6,855 bases of DNA from JACQAI01 sp035507915 (lineage in GTDB: Bacteria; Pseudomonadota; Alphaproteobacteria; Elsterales; Elsteraceae). The notes under the pieces are model-generated. The model saw only the letters and a program-made list of their open reading frames with translations. It was not told the origin of the DNA and did not search any database. A program made the position numbers and the translations under genes. The stretch lies in assembly GCA_035507915.1 (NCBI GenBank), contig DATJNS010000245.1, positions 1 to 6,855 of the forward strand, written 5' to 3'. Shown piece by piece: positions 1-4,617 of this stretch (within the stretch, counting starts at the first letter, position 1; the number at the start of each line of letters is the position of its first letter).

Positions 1-268
1 CAACGACTCCGGCCTCAAGACGCGGCCGAGCGAGATCTTCAACCGCAATTGCTGGATCTCGTTCGAGCCGGTCGAGGGCAGCCTCGCGGTGCTCGCCGAC
101 TATATCGGGCCGCACAAGATCCTGTGGGCGACCGACTACCCGCACCCGGACGGCTTCTTCCCCGGCGCGCCCAAGATGGTGCAGGACAAGCTCGGCAGCC
201 TGTCGGCCGCCGCCAGGCACCAGATCATGGCCGGCGGCGCGATGGCGTTCTACGGCCTGACGAACTGA
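1..268 (+). CDS. Amidohydrolase-2 family metal-dependent hydrolase, C-terminal part (5' end outside window)
   Basis: The last 88 residues of a protein that starts before the window; the frame begins at base 2 and ends with TGA at 266-268. The visible part contains W-A-T-D-Y-P-H-P-D-G (Asp codon at 134-136). This is the C-terminal signature of amidohydrolase family 2 (ACMSD/2-pyrone-dicarboxylate lactonase-like TIM-barrel enzymes), where the Asp of the T-D-Y/F-P-H motif is a metal ligand or catalytic residue. The family hydrolyses or decarboxylates cyclic and aromatic-derived substrates in the cytoplasm. The ending, an I-M-A-G-G-A-x-x-F-Y-G-L helix, is also typical: this segment normally reads N-A-x-x-L-Y-G-L. 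The metal-binding N-terminal half is not visible, so the substrate cannot be named. Downstream LLM, enoyl-CoA hydratase and CoA-transferase genes suggest catabolism, which is inference. Confidence 0.85.
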   Translation, partial: NDSGLKTRPSEIFNRNCWISFEPVEGSLAVLADYIGPHKILWATDYPHPDGFFPGAPKMVQDKLGSLSAAARHQIMAGGAMAFYGLTN

Positions 269-281
269 CGGCACGGCACGG

Positions 282-297
282 GCGGCGCGCGCGCCGC
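282..297. other. 16-bp perfect GC palindrome after the amidohydrolase stop
   Basis: Bases 282-297 form a perfect palindrome of alternating G and C, starting 14 bases after the stop codon. As RNA it could fold only into a short stem with a tiny loop, and no T-run follows, so it is not a standard intrinsic terminator. It may be part of a factor-dependent termination region or a chance product of the high GC content. Confidence 0.3.
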
Positions 298-331
298 GGC
301 GATCCGATCTCGTCCGTGCTGCGCGATCGCG

Positions 332-369
332 GGGGTCGGCACCTGTACATGGTGGGACTTGCCGATCCC
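332..369 (+). promoter_or_regulatory. Stem-loop leader just upstream of the DUF1330-like gene
   Basis: Bases 332-341 pair with 360-369 (nine Watson-Crick pairs plus one G-U at 335/366) around an 18-base loop containing TGTACA. The stem ends two bases before the Shine-Dalgarno GAGG at 372-375. It could affect translation or end transcription coming from the amidohydrolase gene. The pairing is read directly from the sequence; the role is inference. Confidence 0.35.
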
Positions 370-380
370 GTGAGGTGAGC

Positions 381-725
381 ATGGCGACCGCCCCCCTCTA
401 CATCCTCGTCAGGCTGTGGATCCACCGGGGTCTCGAGACGGAATTCGAGGCCTACGAGCGCAAAGTATCGCGCATCATGGCCCGCTACGGCGGCGTCATC
501 GAACGTGCCATCCGGCCGTCGAGGCCGTCGGACGACCGGTCAGACGAGCCGTTCGAGGTCCACGTGCTCAAGTTCCCGAGTCGGGACCTCTACGATGCGT
601 ACGGGGACGATGCCGAGCGTCGTTCTTTGAGTGCTGAACGCGCGTGCATAATTACACGCACTGATGTTCTCGTTGGAACGGCAGGGCCAGCGTATGGCTC
701 TGATCCGAACGTGACGAAGAGCTGA
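381..725 (+). CDS. DUF1330-like small protein of the dimeric alpha-beta barrel type
   Basis: A 114-residue protein. I chose the ATG at 381 because GAGG (372-375) lies five bases upstream; the in-frame GTG at 375 would overlap that site. The layout is a beta strand (Y7-I-L-V-R-L-W), a long helix with F22-E-A-Y (about 19-35), R35-Y-G-G, a strand, then E-V-H-V-L-K-F-P-S and D-x-Y-D-A-Y. This matches the DUF1330/antibiotic-biosynthesis-monooxygenase-like ferredoxin fold, usually about 95-110 residues and dimeric. No reaction is established for most members. Codon use changes along the gene: the last third (about 618-722) has many A/T-ending codons (TCT, TTG, AGT, ATA, ATT, ACA, ACT, GAT, GTT), unlike its neighbours. 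This suggests recent acquisition or a fused tail. The family call is moderately firm; the function is unknown. Confidence 0.7.
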   Translation: MATAPLYILVRLWIHRGLETEFEAYERKVSRIMARYGGVIERAIRPSRPSDDRSDEPFEVHVLKFPSRDLYDAYGDDAERRSLSAERACIITRTDVLVGTAGPAYGSDPNVTKS

Positions 726-735
726 GAGGCCTCGC

Positions 736-768
736 CGCCCGGCGCGATCCGGGCGACGACGCCGTCGT
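736..768 (+). terminator. Two adjacent stem-loops after the DUF1330-like gene
   Basis: Stem one pairs 736-742 with 749-755 (7 bp, perfect, loop CGCGAT). Stem two pairs 756-760 with 764-768 (ACGAC/GTCGT, loop GCC). They start 11 bases after the stop at 725. There is no T-run, so this would be an atypical terminator; an mRNA 3'-end stabilising structure is the alternative. Confidence 0.35.
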
Positions 769-952
769 GGCTCAGTAGTCGACCAGCCGCGCCCACTCGG
801 CGGCGGCAAACGCGTCCTTCGGGTTGGCGGGCGGCGTACGTCGGCGGTTACGCCGTTCGCATGCGGTGGGCTACGTCAATCGGCGCGCCGGAGCGGCCTC
901 CGGACTAAACAACGGACGCCGCCGGGTTCACGCGGCGACGCATTTACAATTC

Positions 953-986
953 TTGACTTATGGCCGCCATGGACGCGGCCTAAGCT
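953..986 (+). promoter_or_regulatory. Possible phasin promoter with an internal 6-bp dyad
   Basis: A good -35-like TTGACT lies at 953-958, in the only AT-rich part of the upstream region. The best -10-like element, TAAGCT (981-986), is 22 bases away, longer than the usual 16-19, so the -10 assignment is weak. Between them is a perfect inverted repeat, GGCCGC (962-967) and GCGGCC (975-980) with a 7-base spacer, where a repressor could bind. Phasin genes are often controlled by PhaR-type repressors, but I do not recognise a PhaR site. Confidence 0.3.
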
Positions 987-1052
987 GTAAAAAAACGGGC
1001 ACCGATCGAGAGCGCGCCGCCGGCCGCCGTCGCCGCCCGCTTCGGAGGCAGC

Positions 1053-1439
1053 ATGAGCAAGACCGATCGCGGCAGCGCGTTTCCCTTCTTCGATCTCCAG
1101 GCTTTCGACATGTCGTCGACGCTGCCGATCGACTACACGCGCAGCATGCTGAAGGCGCAGGGTCGCGTGCTCGCGGCGATGCAGGACCTGACCGAGCGCT
1201 GGTTCGAGAACCGCCAGAAGGGCCTCGACGAGCTGATGACGGCGGTCGGCAAGATCTCGGCCTGCAAGGACCCCACCGAGGTCGCCGCGACCCAGCAGCA
1301 ATGGATCGCCGGCACCCAGGATCGCATGATGACCGAGCTCACGCGCATGCACGACGACGTCGTCAAGCTGACCCAGTCGACCGCGAGCGCGGTCGTCGAG
1401 ACGCTCGGCACCGTCGGCAGCGGCAAGAAGGCCGCCTGA
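1053..1439 (+). CDS. Phasin family protein (polyhydroxyalkanoate granule-associated)
   Basis: A 128-residue protein with GGAGG at 1044-1048, four bases before the ATG. After a short N-terminus rich in Phe (F10-P-F-F, F18) it is almost wholly helical: a heptad-like amphipathic stretch at about 25-67 with W50-F-E-N-R, and a second at about 75-118 with Q81-Q-Q-W-I and T108-Q-S-T-A-S-A-V-V-E. It ends G-S-G-K-K-A-A, and Lys/Ala-rich ends are common in alphaproteobacterial phasins. The pattern fits the Phasin_2 family, small coat proteins on polyhydroxyalkanoate granules that control granule size and number. No signal peptide is seen, consistent with a cytoplasmic location. It stands alone: no PHA synthase or depolymerase lies in the window. 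The family call rests on helical pattern and composition. A generic coiled-coil stress protein is the alternative. Confidence 0.7.
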   Translation: MSKTDRGSAFPFFDLQAFDMSSTLPIDYTRSMLKAQGRVLAAMQDLTERWFENRQKGLDELMTAVGKISACKDPTEVAATQQQWIAGTQDRMMTELTRMHDDVVKLTQSTASAVVETLGTVGSGKKAA

Positions 1440-1473
1440 CCGGACCCGGCTCGCCGTCCATCGTTCGAAATCC

Positions 1474-1551
1474 GTCATGCCCGCGCACGCGGGCATCCAG
1501 AGTCGCGCGCACCGCCGATCGACCCTGGATCCCCGCTTGCGCGGGGATGAC
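1474..1551. repeat. Dispersed nested palindromic repeat, copy 1 (same family as 6446-6529)
   Basis: Two 27-base arms (1474-1500 and 1525-1551) are inverted copies matching at 24 of 27 positions around a 24-base centre. Each arm is itself a hairpin: 1477-1484 pairs with 1489-1496 (loop GCAC), and 1529-1536 pairs with 1541-1548 (loop TTGC). Two of the three arm differences exchange a G-C pair for a C-G pair in the arm's own stem, so folding is preserved. The GTCAT...ATCCAG design is a well-known dispersed intergenic element in many proteobacterial genomes. It starts 34 bases after the phasin stop and may stabilise or end that mRNA. Confidence 0.85.
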
Positions 1552-1617
1552 GCCTCTGAGTGATCGCCGAACTCGCGCGGACGGGTCGACGCGCCGGACG
1601 AAACCGGGCATCGTGGC

Positions 1618-1638
1618 GATCCGGCTGCCGGCCGGATC
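1618..1638 (+). promoter_or_regulatory. Perfect stem-loop just upstream of the first LLM ribosome-binding site
   Basis: GATCCGGC (1618-1625) pairs perfectly with GCCGGATC (1631-1638) around the loop TGCCG. The next-but-one base starts the Shine-Dalgarno GGGAGG (1640-1645). This is a strong 8-bp GC-rich hairpin in the leader. It could protect the 5' end, modulate initiation, or insulate the gene from upstream transcription. No T-run follows. Confidence 0.45.
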
Positions 1639-1653
1639 CGGGAGGACACCACG

Positions 1654-2607
1654 ATGCAGATTGGCTTCAACCTGCCGATCAGCGGCCCGCTCGCGGCGCC
1701 CGAGACGGTGGCGCGCATCGCGCGCGACGGCGAGGCGCTGGGCTACGACTACCTGACCCTGACCGATCACGTCGTGCTGCCCGACCGCGCCGCGCCCGGC
1801 TATCCCTATTCCGAAAGCGGCGAGTTCTACGGCGAGGGCCCGGCGCACCGCCACGAGCAGCTGACCATCGCGGCGTTCGTCGCCGCGCACACCAAACGGA
1901 TCCGCCTGGTCACCGCCATCCTGGTGGTGCCGCACCGCCCGGCCGTGCTGGCGGCCAAACAGCTCGCGACCATCGACGTCCTGTCGGGCGGCCGGCTGAC
2001 CGTCGGCGTCGGCGCCGGCTGGCTCAAGGCCGAGTTCGACGCCGTCGTGACCACGCCGTTCGCCGAGCGCGGCGCCGTCACCAACGAATATCTGCAGGCC
2101 TTCAAGACCCTGTGGACCGAGGCCAAGCCGCGCATGGACGGCAAGTACGTCCGCTTCGACGGCATCGTGTTCGAGCCCAAGCCGGTGCAGAAGCCGCATC
2201 CGCCGATCTGGGTCGGCGGCGAGAGCCCGCCCAGCATGCGGCGCGCCGCGCGCTACGGCGACGCCTGGTACCCGATCGGCAGCAACCAGGCGAACCCGCT
2301 CGACACGCTCGCGCGCTACCGCGCCGGCATCGCGCGCGTGCGCCAGCTCGCCGCCGAGGCCGGCCGCGATCCGGCGCGCCTCGCGCTCGCCTACCGCGTC
2401 AAGGCCTACGGCGACGCCGTCAAGCCGACCGCGAGCGACGGCGACCGCCGGCTGTTCTCGGGCAGCCCGGCGGCGCTGATCGACGACTTCAAGGCGCTGC
2501 GCGATCTCGGCGTGTCGATCATCGACATCGATTTCGAGCGCCACGAGGCCGCCGCCTCGCTCGCCGAGATGACGCGCTTCAAGGACCAGATCCTCGCGAA
2601 GGTCTAG
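1654..2607 (+). CDS. LLM class (luciferase-like) flavin-dependent oxidoreductase, probable F420-type (TIGR03619-like)
   Basis: A 317-residue protein, usual for the family (about 280-330). GGGAGG at 1640-1645 lies eight bases before the ATG. The TIM-barrel landmarks are all present: the N-terminal strand Q2-I-G-F-N-L-P, G30-Y-D-Y-L-T-L-T-D-H39, R84-L-V-T-A-I-L-V-V-P-H-R-P, A101-K-Q-L-A-T-I-D-V-L-S-G-G-R-L-T-V-G-V-G-A-G-W123, E174-P-K-P-V-Q-K-P-H-P-P-I-W-V-G-G, and A199-R-Y-G-D-A-W. The G-x-G-x-G-W block and the D-H pair line the flavin pocket in this superfamily. Members use F420 or FMN for redox or monooxygenase reactions on many substrates, so neither cofactor nor substrate can be fixed here. 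The next gene is a shorter relative; the two share a nearly identical 30-base block (2176-2205 and 3246-3275), suggesting ancient duplication or strong constraint. Confidence 0.9.
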   Translation: MQIGFNLPISGPLAAPETVARIARDGEALGYDYLTLTDHVVLPDRAAPGYPYSESGEFYGEGPAHRHEQLTIAAFVAAHTKRIRLVTAILVVPHRPAVLAAKQLATIDVLSGGRLTVGVGAGWLKAEFDAVVTTPFAERGAVTNEYLQAFKTLWTEAKPRMDGKYVRFDGIVFEPKPVQKPHPPIWVGGESPPSMRRAARYGDAWYPIGSNQANPLDTLARYRAGIARVRQLAAEAGRDPARLALAYRVKAYGDAVKPTASDGDRRLFSGSPAALIDDFKALRDLGVSIIDIDFERHEAAASLAEMTRFKDQILAKV

Positions 2608-2615
2608 GCTCCCTC

Positions 2616-2700
2616 GCCGTCATTGCGAGGAGCGTAGCGACGAAGCAAACCAGAGGGCCGCGCGACACCTGGATTGCTTCGCTTCGCTCGCAATGACGGC
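2616..2700. repeat. Second type of dispersed palindromic repeat, between the two LLM genes
   Basis: Outer arms 2616-2629 and 2687-2700 are a perfect 14-bp inverted repeat (GCCGTCATTGCGAG and its complement). Inner arms 2642-2653 and 2669-2680 match with one exception. The left arm carries about six extra bases (GGAGCGTAGCGAC region), so the element is lopsided. This CATTGCGAG...GAAGCAA...CCAG design is a familiar high-copy intergenic repeat in Rhizobiales and other proteobacteria, unrelated to the element at 1474. It begins eight bases after one LLM stop and ends 44 bases before the next start, so it sits inside a possible two-gene transcript and may uncouple the expression of the pair. Confidence 0.85.
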
Positions 2701-2744
2701 GTAAAGTGGGCGCGCACAGCGCGGGCGAATGGCAGGAGGCTGAC

Positions 2745-3596
2745 ATGGACTTCGGCGCGTCGATGTTCTTCACCGACTATTCGATGAAGCCGGACGAGCT
2801 CGCGCGCGCGCTCGAGGATCGCGGCTTCGAGTCCGTGTGGGCGCCCGAGCACTCGCACATTCCGTTGTCGCGCAAATCGCCGTTCCCCGGCGGCGGCGAG
2901 GTGCCCAAGCGCTACTACGACGTGATGGACCCGTTCGTCACCCTGACCGCCGCCGCGATGGCGACCAAGAAGCTCAAGGTCGCGACCGGCATCTGCCTGG
3001 TCGTGCAGCGCGACCCGATCCAGACCGCCAAGCTGGTCGCCTCGATCGACCAGATCTCGAACGGCCGCTTCCTGTTCGGCATCGGCGCCGGCTGGAACGC
3101 CGAGGAGATGGAGGACCACGGCACCGCCTTCAAGACGCGCTTCGCCCTGATGCACGAGCGCATCGACGCCATGAAGGCGATCTGGACCCAGTCGAAGGCC
3201 GAGTATCACGGCCAGTTCGTGAATTTCGATCCCATGATGACGTGGCCCAAGCCGGTGCAGAAGCCGCACCCGCCGGTGCTCGTCGGCGGCAACTTCCCGC
3301 ACGGCGCGCGCCGCGCGCTCGCCTTCGGCGACGCCTGGATGCCGCTCGCCGCCATGCCGGCCTACGCCGACATCGCCGAGTTCATCCCGCGCTTCCGCCA
3401 GATGGCCGCCGAGGCCGGGCGCGATCCCGCCTCGATGCCCGTGCAGATCAACAACGTGACCGAGGACGCCGACAAGCTGAAGCGCTATCGCGATCTCGGC
3501 GCGATCCGCGCCGTCGTCAGCCTGCCGTCCGAGACGGCCGACAAGATCCTGCCGATCCTCGACCGCTGGGCGCCGCTGATGCGCGGCGCGAGCTGA
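2745..3596 (+). CDS. LLM class (luciferase-like) flavin-dependent oxidoreductase, short relative of the preceding gene
   Basis: A 283-residue protein. ATG at 2745 is preferred because AGGAGG (2734-2739) lies five bases upstream; the GTG at 2706 has no such site. The same barrel landmarks appear in order: G27-F-E-S-V-W-A-P-E-H36, K78-V-A-T-G-I-C-L-V-V-Q-R-D-P, A95-K-L-V-A-S-I-D-Q-I-S-N-G-R-F-L-F-G-I-G-A-G-W117, W168-P-K-P-V-Q-K-P-H-P-P-V, V180-G-G, and A193-F-G-D-A-W. Here E-H replaces the D-H of the preceding gene near the flavin site, as is common among TIGR03619-type members. The motif G-I-G-A-G-W-N-x-E-E-M-x-D-H-G is characteristic of these F420-linked LLM proteins. The C-terminal part is shorter than in the neighbour, mainly between barrel and tail. 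The substrate is unknown. After the TGA the same frame stays open for 14 codons to a TAG, most likely by chance. Confidence 0.9.
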   Translation: MDFGASMFFTDYSMKPDELARALEDRGFESVWAPEHSHIPLSRKSPFPGGGEVPKRYYDVMDPFVTLTAAAMATKKLKVATGICLVVQRDPIQTAKLVASIDQISNGRFLFGIGAGWNAEEMEDHGTAFKTRFALMHERIDAMKAIWTQSKAEYHGQFVNFDPMMTWPKPVQKPHPPVLVGGNFPHGARRALAFGDAWMPLAAMPAYADIAEFIPRFRQMAAEAGRDPASMPVQINNVTEDADKLKRYRDLGAIRAVVSLPSETADKILPILDRWAPLMRGAS

Positions 3597-3796
3597 CGGC
3601 CGCGCGACGTCGACCACGTCGTGTTCCGGAAGGCGCTCTAGAAACCGGCGCGATGCCGGCTCGAAACCGACAAACGCGTTGATGGCGCCGTGGCGCTGCG
3701 CCAAGATCGCCGCATCGGTCAAATCCGGCTGTTGGTCGCGCCGCAGGCGGGCAATCAGATGGAGATTGCCGCGACCCGTCGGAGGATACGACGCAC

Positions 3797-4174
3797 ATGG
3801 CAGACACGGTTCCCACCAAGCAACATTACGCCGCCCACCAGGAGATCTTTCGTCAGGGCGATCTGCCCTCCGACGCCTACCTGATCGAGCGCGGCAAGGT
3901 CGAGATCGCGCACGTCAGCGGCGGCCACAAGACGATCGTCGGCTACAAGCAGACCGGCGACATCTTCGGCGAGATGGCGCTGATCGACCATGCGCCGCGC
4001 ATGGCCACGGTGACCGCGGTCGAGCCGACCGTGTGCGTCATCATCACGGCGGGCCTGTTCAAGGAGCATCTCGACAAGGCGACGCCCCTGCTCAAGAAGG
4101 TCCTGACGACCTTCACGAGCAATCTGCGTTCGATCAGCGAGCGCGCCAGCGGCAAGCCCGTCGACCACTCCTGA
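3797..4174 (+). CDS. Stand-alone cyclic nucleotide-binding domain protein (Crp-like fold, no DNA-binding domain)
   Basis: A 125-residue protein that is essentially one cyclic nucleotide-binding domain: I17-F-R-Q-G-D22, A27-Y-L-I-E-R-G-K-V-E-I, the phosphate-binding cassette F57-G-E-M-A-L-I-D-H-A-P-R-M-A-T-V (E59 and R68 being the usual ribose and phosphate contacts), then a C-terminal helix (about 93-115). The cassette is complete, so cAMP or cGMP binding is plausible. There is no helix-turn-helix, kinase or channel part, so it is not a transcription factor; it may act as a small sensor or partner subunit. GGAGG (3781-3785) is 11 bases from the ATG, rather far, but it sits in the loop of a possible CGTCG/CGACG hairpin (3777-3781, 3789-3793) that would shorten the effective distance. 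The gene converges with the minus-strand gene at 4232. The partner and ligand are unknown. Confidence 0.88.
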   Translation: MADTVPTKQHYAAHQEIFRQGDLPSDAYLIERGKVEIAHVSGGHKTIVGYKQTGDIFGEMALIDHAPRMATVTAVEPTVCVIITAGLFKEHLDKATPLLKKVLTTFTSNLRSISERASGKPVDHS

Positions 4175-4185
4175 CCGGACGGGCG

Positions 4186-4220
4186 CGGTCGAAGCACCCG
4201 CGGCGCGCGCGCTTCGACCG
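4186..4220. terminator. Stem-loop between convergent genes, likely two-way terminator
   Basis: CGGTCGAAGC (4186-4195) pairs perfectly with GCTTCGACCG (4211-4220), a 10-bp stem with a 15-base GC-rich loop. It lies 11 bases after the stop of the nucleotide-binding protein and 11 bases past the stop of the minus-strand secreted protein, a position expected for a shared terminator. Neither side has a T-run, so termination would be atypical. Confidence 0.5.
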
Positions 4221-4231
4221 GCACCCAACGG

Positions 4232-4462
4232 TCAGTGCTTGTTGCCGCGCTTGCCGGCGTCGTTGTTGTCCGGATTCGACGACTGACCGGCATTGCCCGG
4301 CGCGCCGCTGCCCGGCGTGGTGGCCGGCGTGACCGCAGGCGCGGTCGCAGCGGGCGCCTGGACGGTGGTCGAGCCCTTCTTCTTGTCGTGGTCGCCTTCC
4401 GCCATGGCGGCCGACGTTACGAGCAGCGAGCCCAGGGCCAGCGCTGTGATGAGTGCACGCAT
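4232..4462 (-). CDS. Small secreted protein, Ala/Pro/Thr-rich, function unknown
   Basis: A 76-residue protein. I chose the ATG at 4460-4462 because it begins a textbook signal peptide and has GGGAGA (complement of 4468-4473) five bases upstream; an in-frame ATG further upstream, at 4516, would bury the signal. The signal peptide is M-R-A followed by a hydrophobic run and a likely signal peptidase I site after A19-M-A21. The mature part has 55 residues: an acidic-basic start (E-G-D-H-D-K-K-K-G), an Ala/Pro/Thr linker (about 30-50), a Gly/Asn/Ser/Asp segment, and a basic tail G-K-R-G-N-K-H. There are no cysteines, so it is not a lipoprotein, and no fold is expected. It is probably periplasmic or exported and disordered. 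Similar small Pro/Ala-rich exported proteins are common in alphaproteobacteria but lack assigned roles. Its own promoter appears to lie in the AT-rich patch upstream. Confidence 0.72.
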   Translation of the reverse strand: MRALITALALGSLLVTSAAMAEGDHDKKKGSTTVQAPAATAPAVTPATTPGSGAPGNAGQSSNPDNNDAGKRGNKH

Positions 4463-4516
4463 CGAGATCTCCCGAATACTGGCGTCTTGATTGGCGCCGG
4501 AGATCATTTTGTGCAC

Positions 4517-4571
4517 TTCATAGGCGAGCGCAGCGTTGATTCATGTCAATTCTATTTGATGATATAGAATT
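4517..4571 (-). promoter_or_regulatory. Probable promoter and operator of the small secreted protein gene
   Basis: This lies in the AT-rich gap 4463-4617, unlike anything else in the window. On the minus strand a consensus -35 TTGACA (complement of 4544-4549) is followed at 18 bases by GCCTAT (complement of 4520-4525) or at 21 by TATGAA (complement of 4517-4522); neither is an ideal -10. Directly upstream, overlapping the -35 by two bases, is a perfect dyad, AATTCTAT (4548-4555) and ATAGAATT (4564-4571) with an 8-base spacer. The 8-8-8 spacing is right for a dimeric regulator on one face of the helix. The alternative is an AU-rich 3' hairpin of the upstream enoyl-CoA hydratase transcript, about 46 bases after its stop. 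Confidence 0.45.
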
Positions 4572-4617
4572 TCCGTCTCGCGTTATGGTATTCAGGTAGA
4601 AAATTACTCACCACGTC

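Larger units (their letters stand above)
726..1052. other. 327-bp gap: tandem hairpins, a possible gene remnant and the phasin upstream region
   Basis: No convincing complete gene was seen. Just after the DUF1330-like stop are two hairpins (736-755 and 756-768). On the minus strand, bases 772-828 read as a plausible protein C-terminus (P-A-N-P-K-D-A-F-A-A-A-E-W-A-R-L-V-D-Y then TGA). The frame is closed by TAG about 45 bases upstream of that segment and has no start, so it may be the decayed tail of a lost gene. The right third, from about 940, is locally AT-richer and holds a possible promoter for the phasin. A long plus-strand open frame from 824 crosses the whole phasin gene and is a GC-rich shadow. 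Confidence 0.5.

Noticed and set aside
824..1756. A long plus-strand open frame of 310 codons across the phasin and the first repeat
   Set aside because: Its product is Arg/Ala/Gly-rich with no family features. It overlaps the phasin in another frame, runs through a dispersed repeat and into the LLM gene, and is explained by high GC content.
1363..2544. A 393-codon minus-strand open frame opposite the first LLM gene
   Set aside because: It is the antisense shadow of a strongly supported gene, with low-complexity Arg/Ala/Gly composition.
1474..2700. The palindromic repeats as parts of a CRISPR array
   Set aside because: The copies are single, far apart, self-complementary and of two different families, with no regular spacers.
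3597..3638. Fourteen open codons in frame after the stop of the second LLM gene
   Set aside because: Stop-free runs of this length are expected by chance in GC-rich DNA, and the protein already has a complete LLM length.
3645..3659. A 5-bp inverted repeat (CCGGC/GCCGG) in the gap before the nucleotide-binding protein
   Set aside because: Too short to separate from background in such GC-rich sequence, and no T-run follows.
2604..3722. A 372-codon minus-strand open frame opposite the second LLM gene
   Set aside because: An antisense shadow. Its last residues are simply the translation of the palindromic repeat at 2616-2700.
4536..4564. A plus-strand promoter look-alike, TTGATT (4536-4541) and TGATAT (4559-4564), 17-base spacing
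   Set aside because: It would only drive transcription antisense to the enoyl-CoA hydratase gene. AT-rich islands often give such matches, and the minus-strand promoter with the dyad explains the region better.
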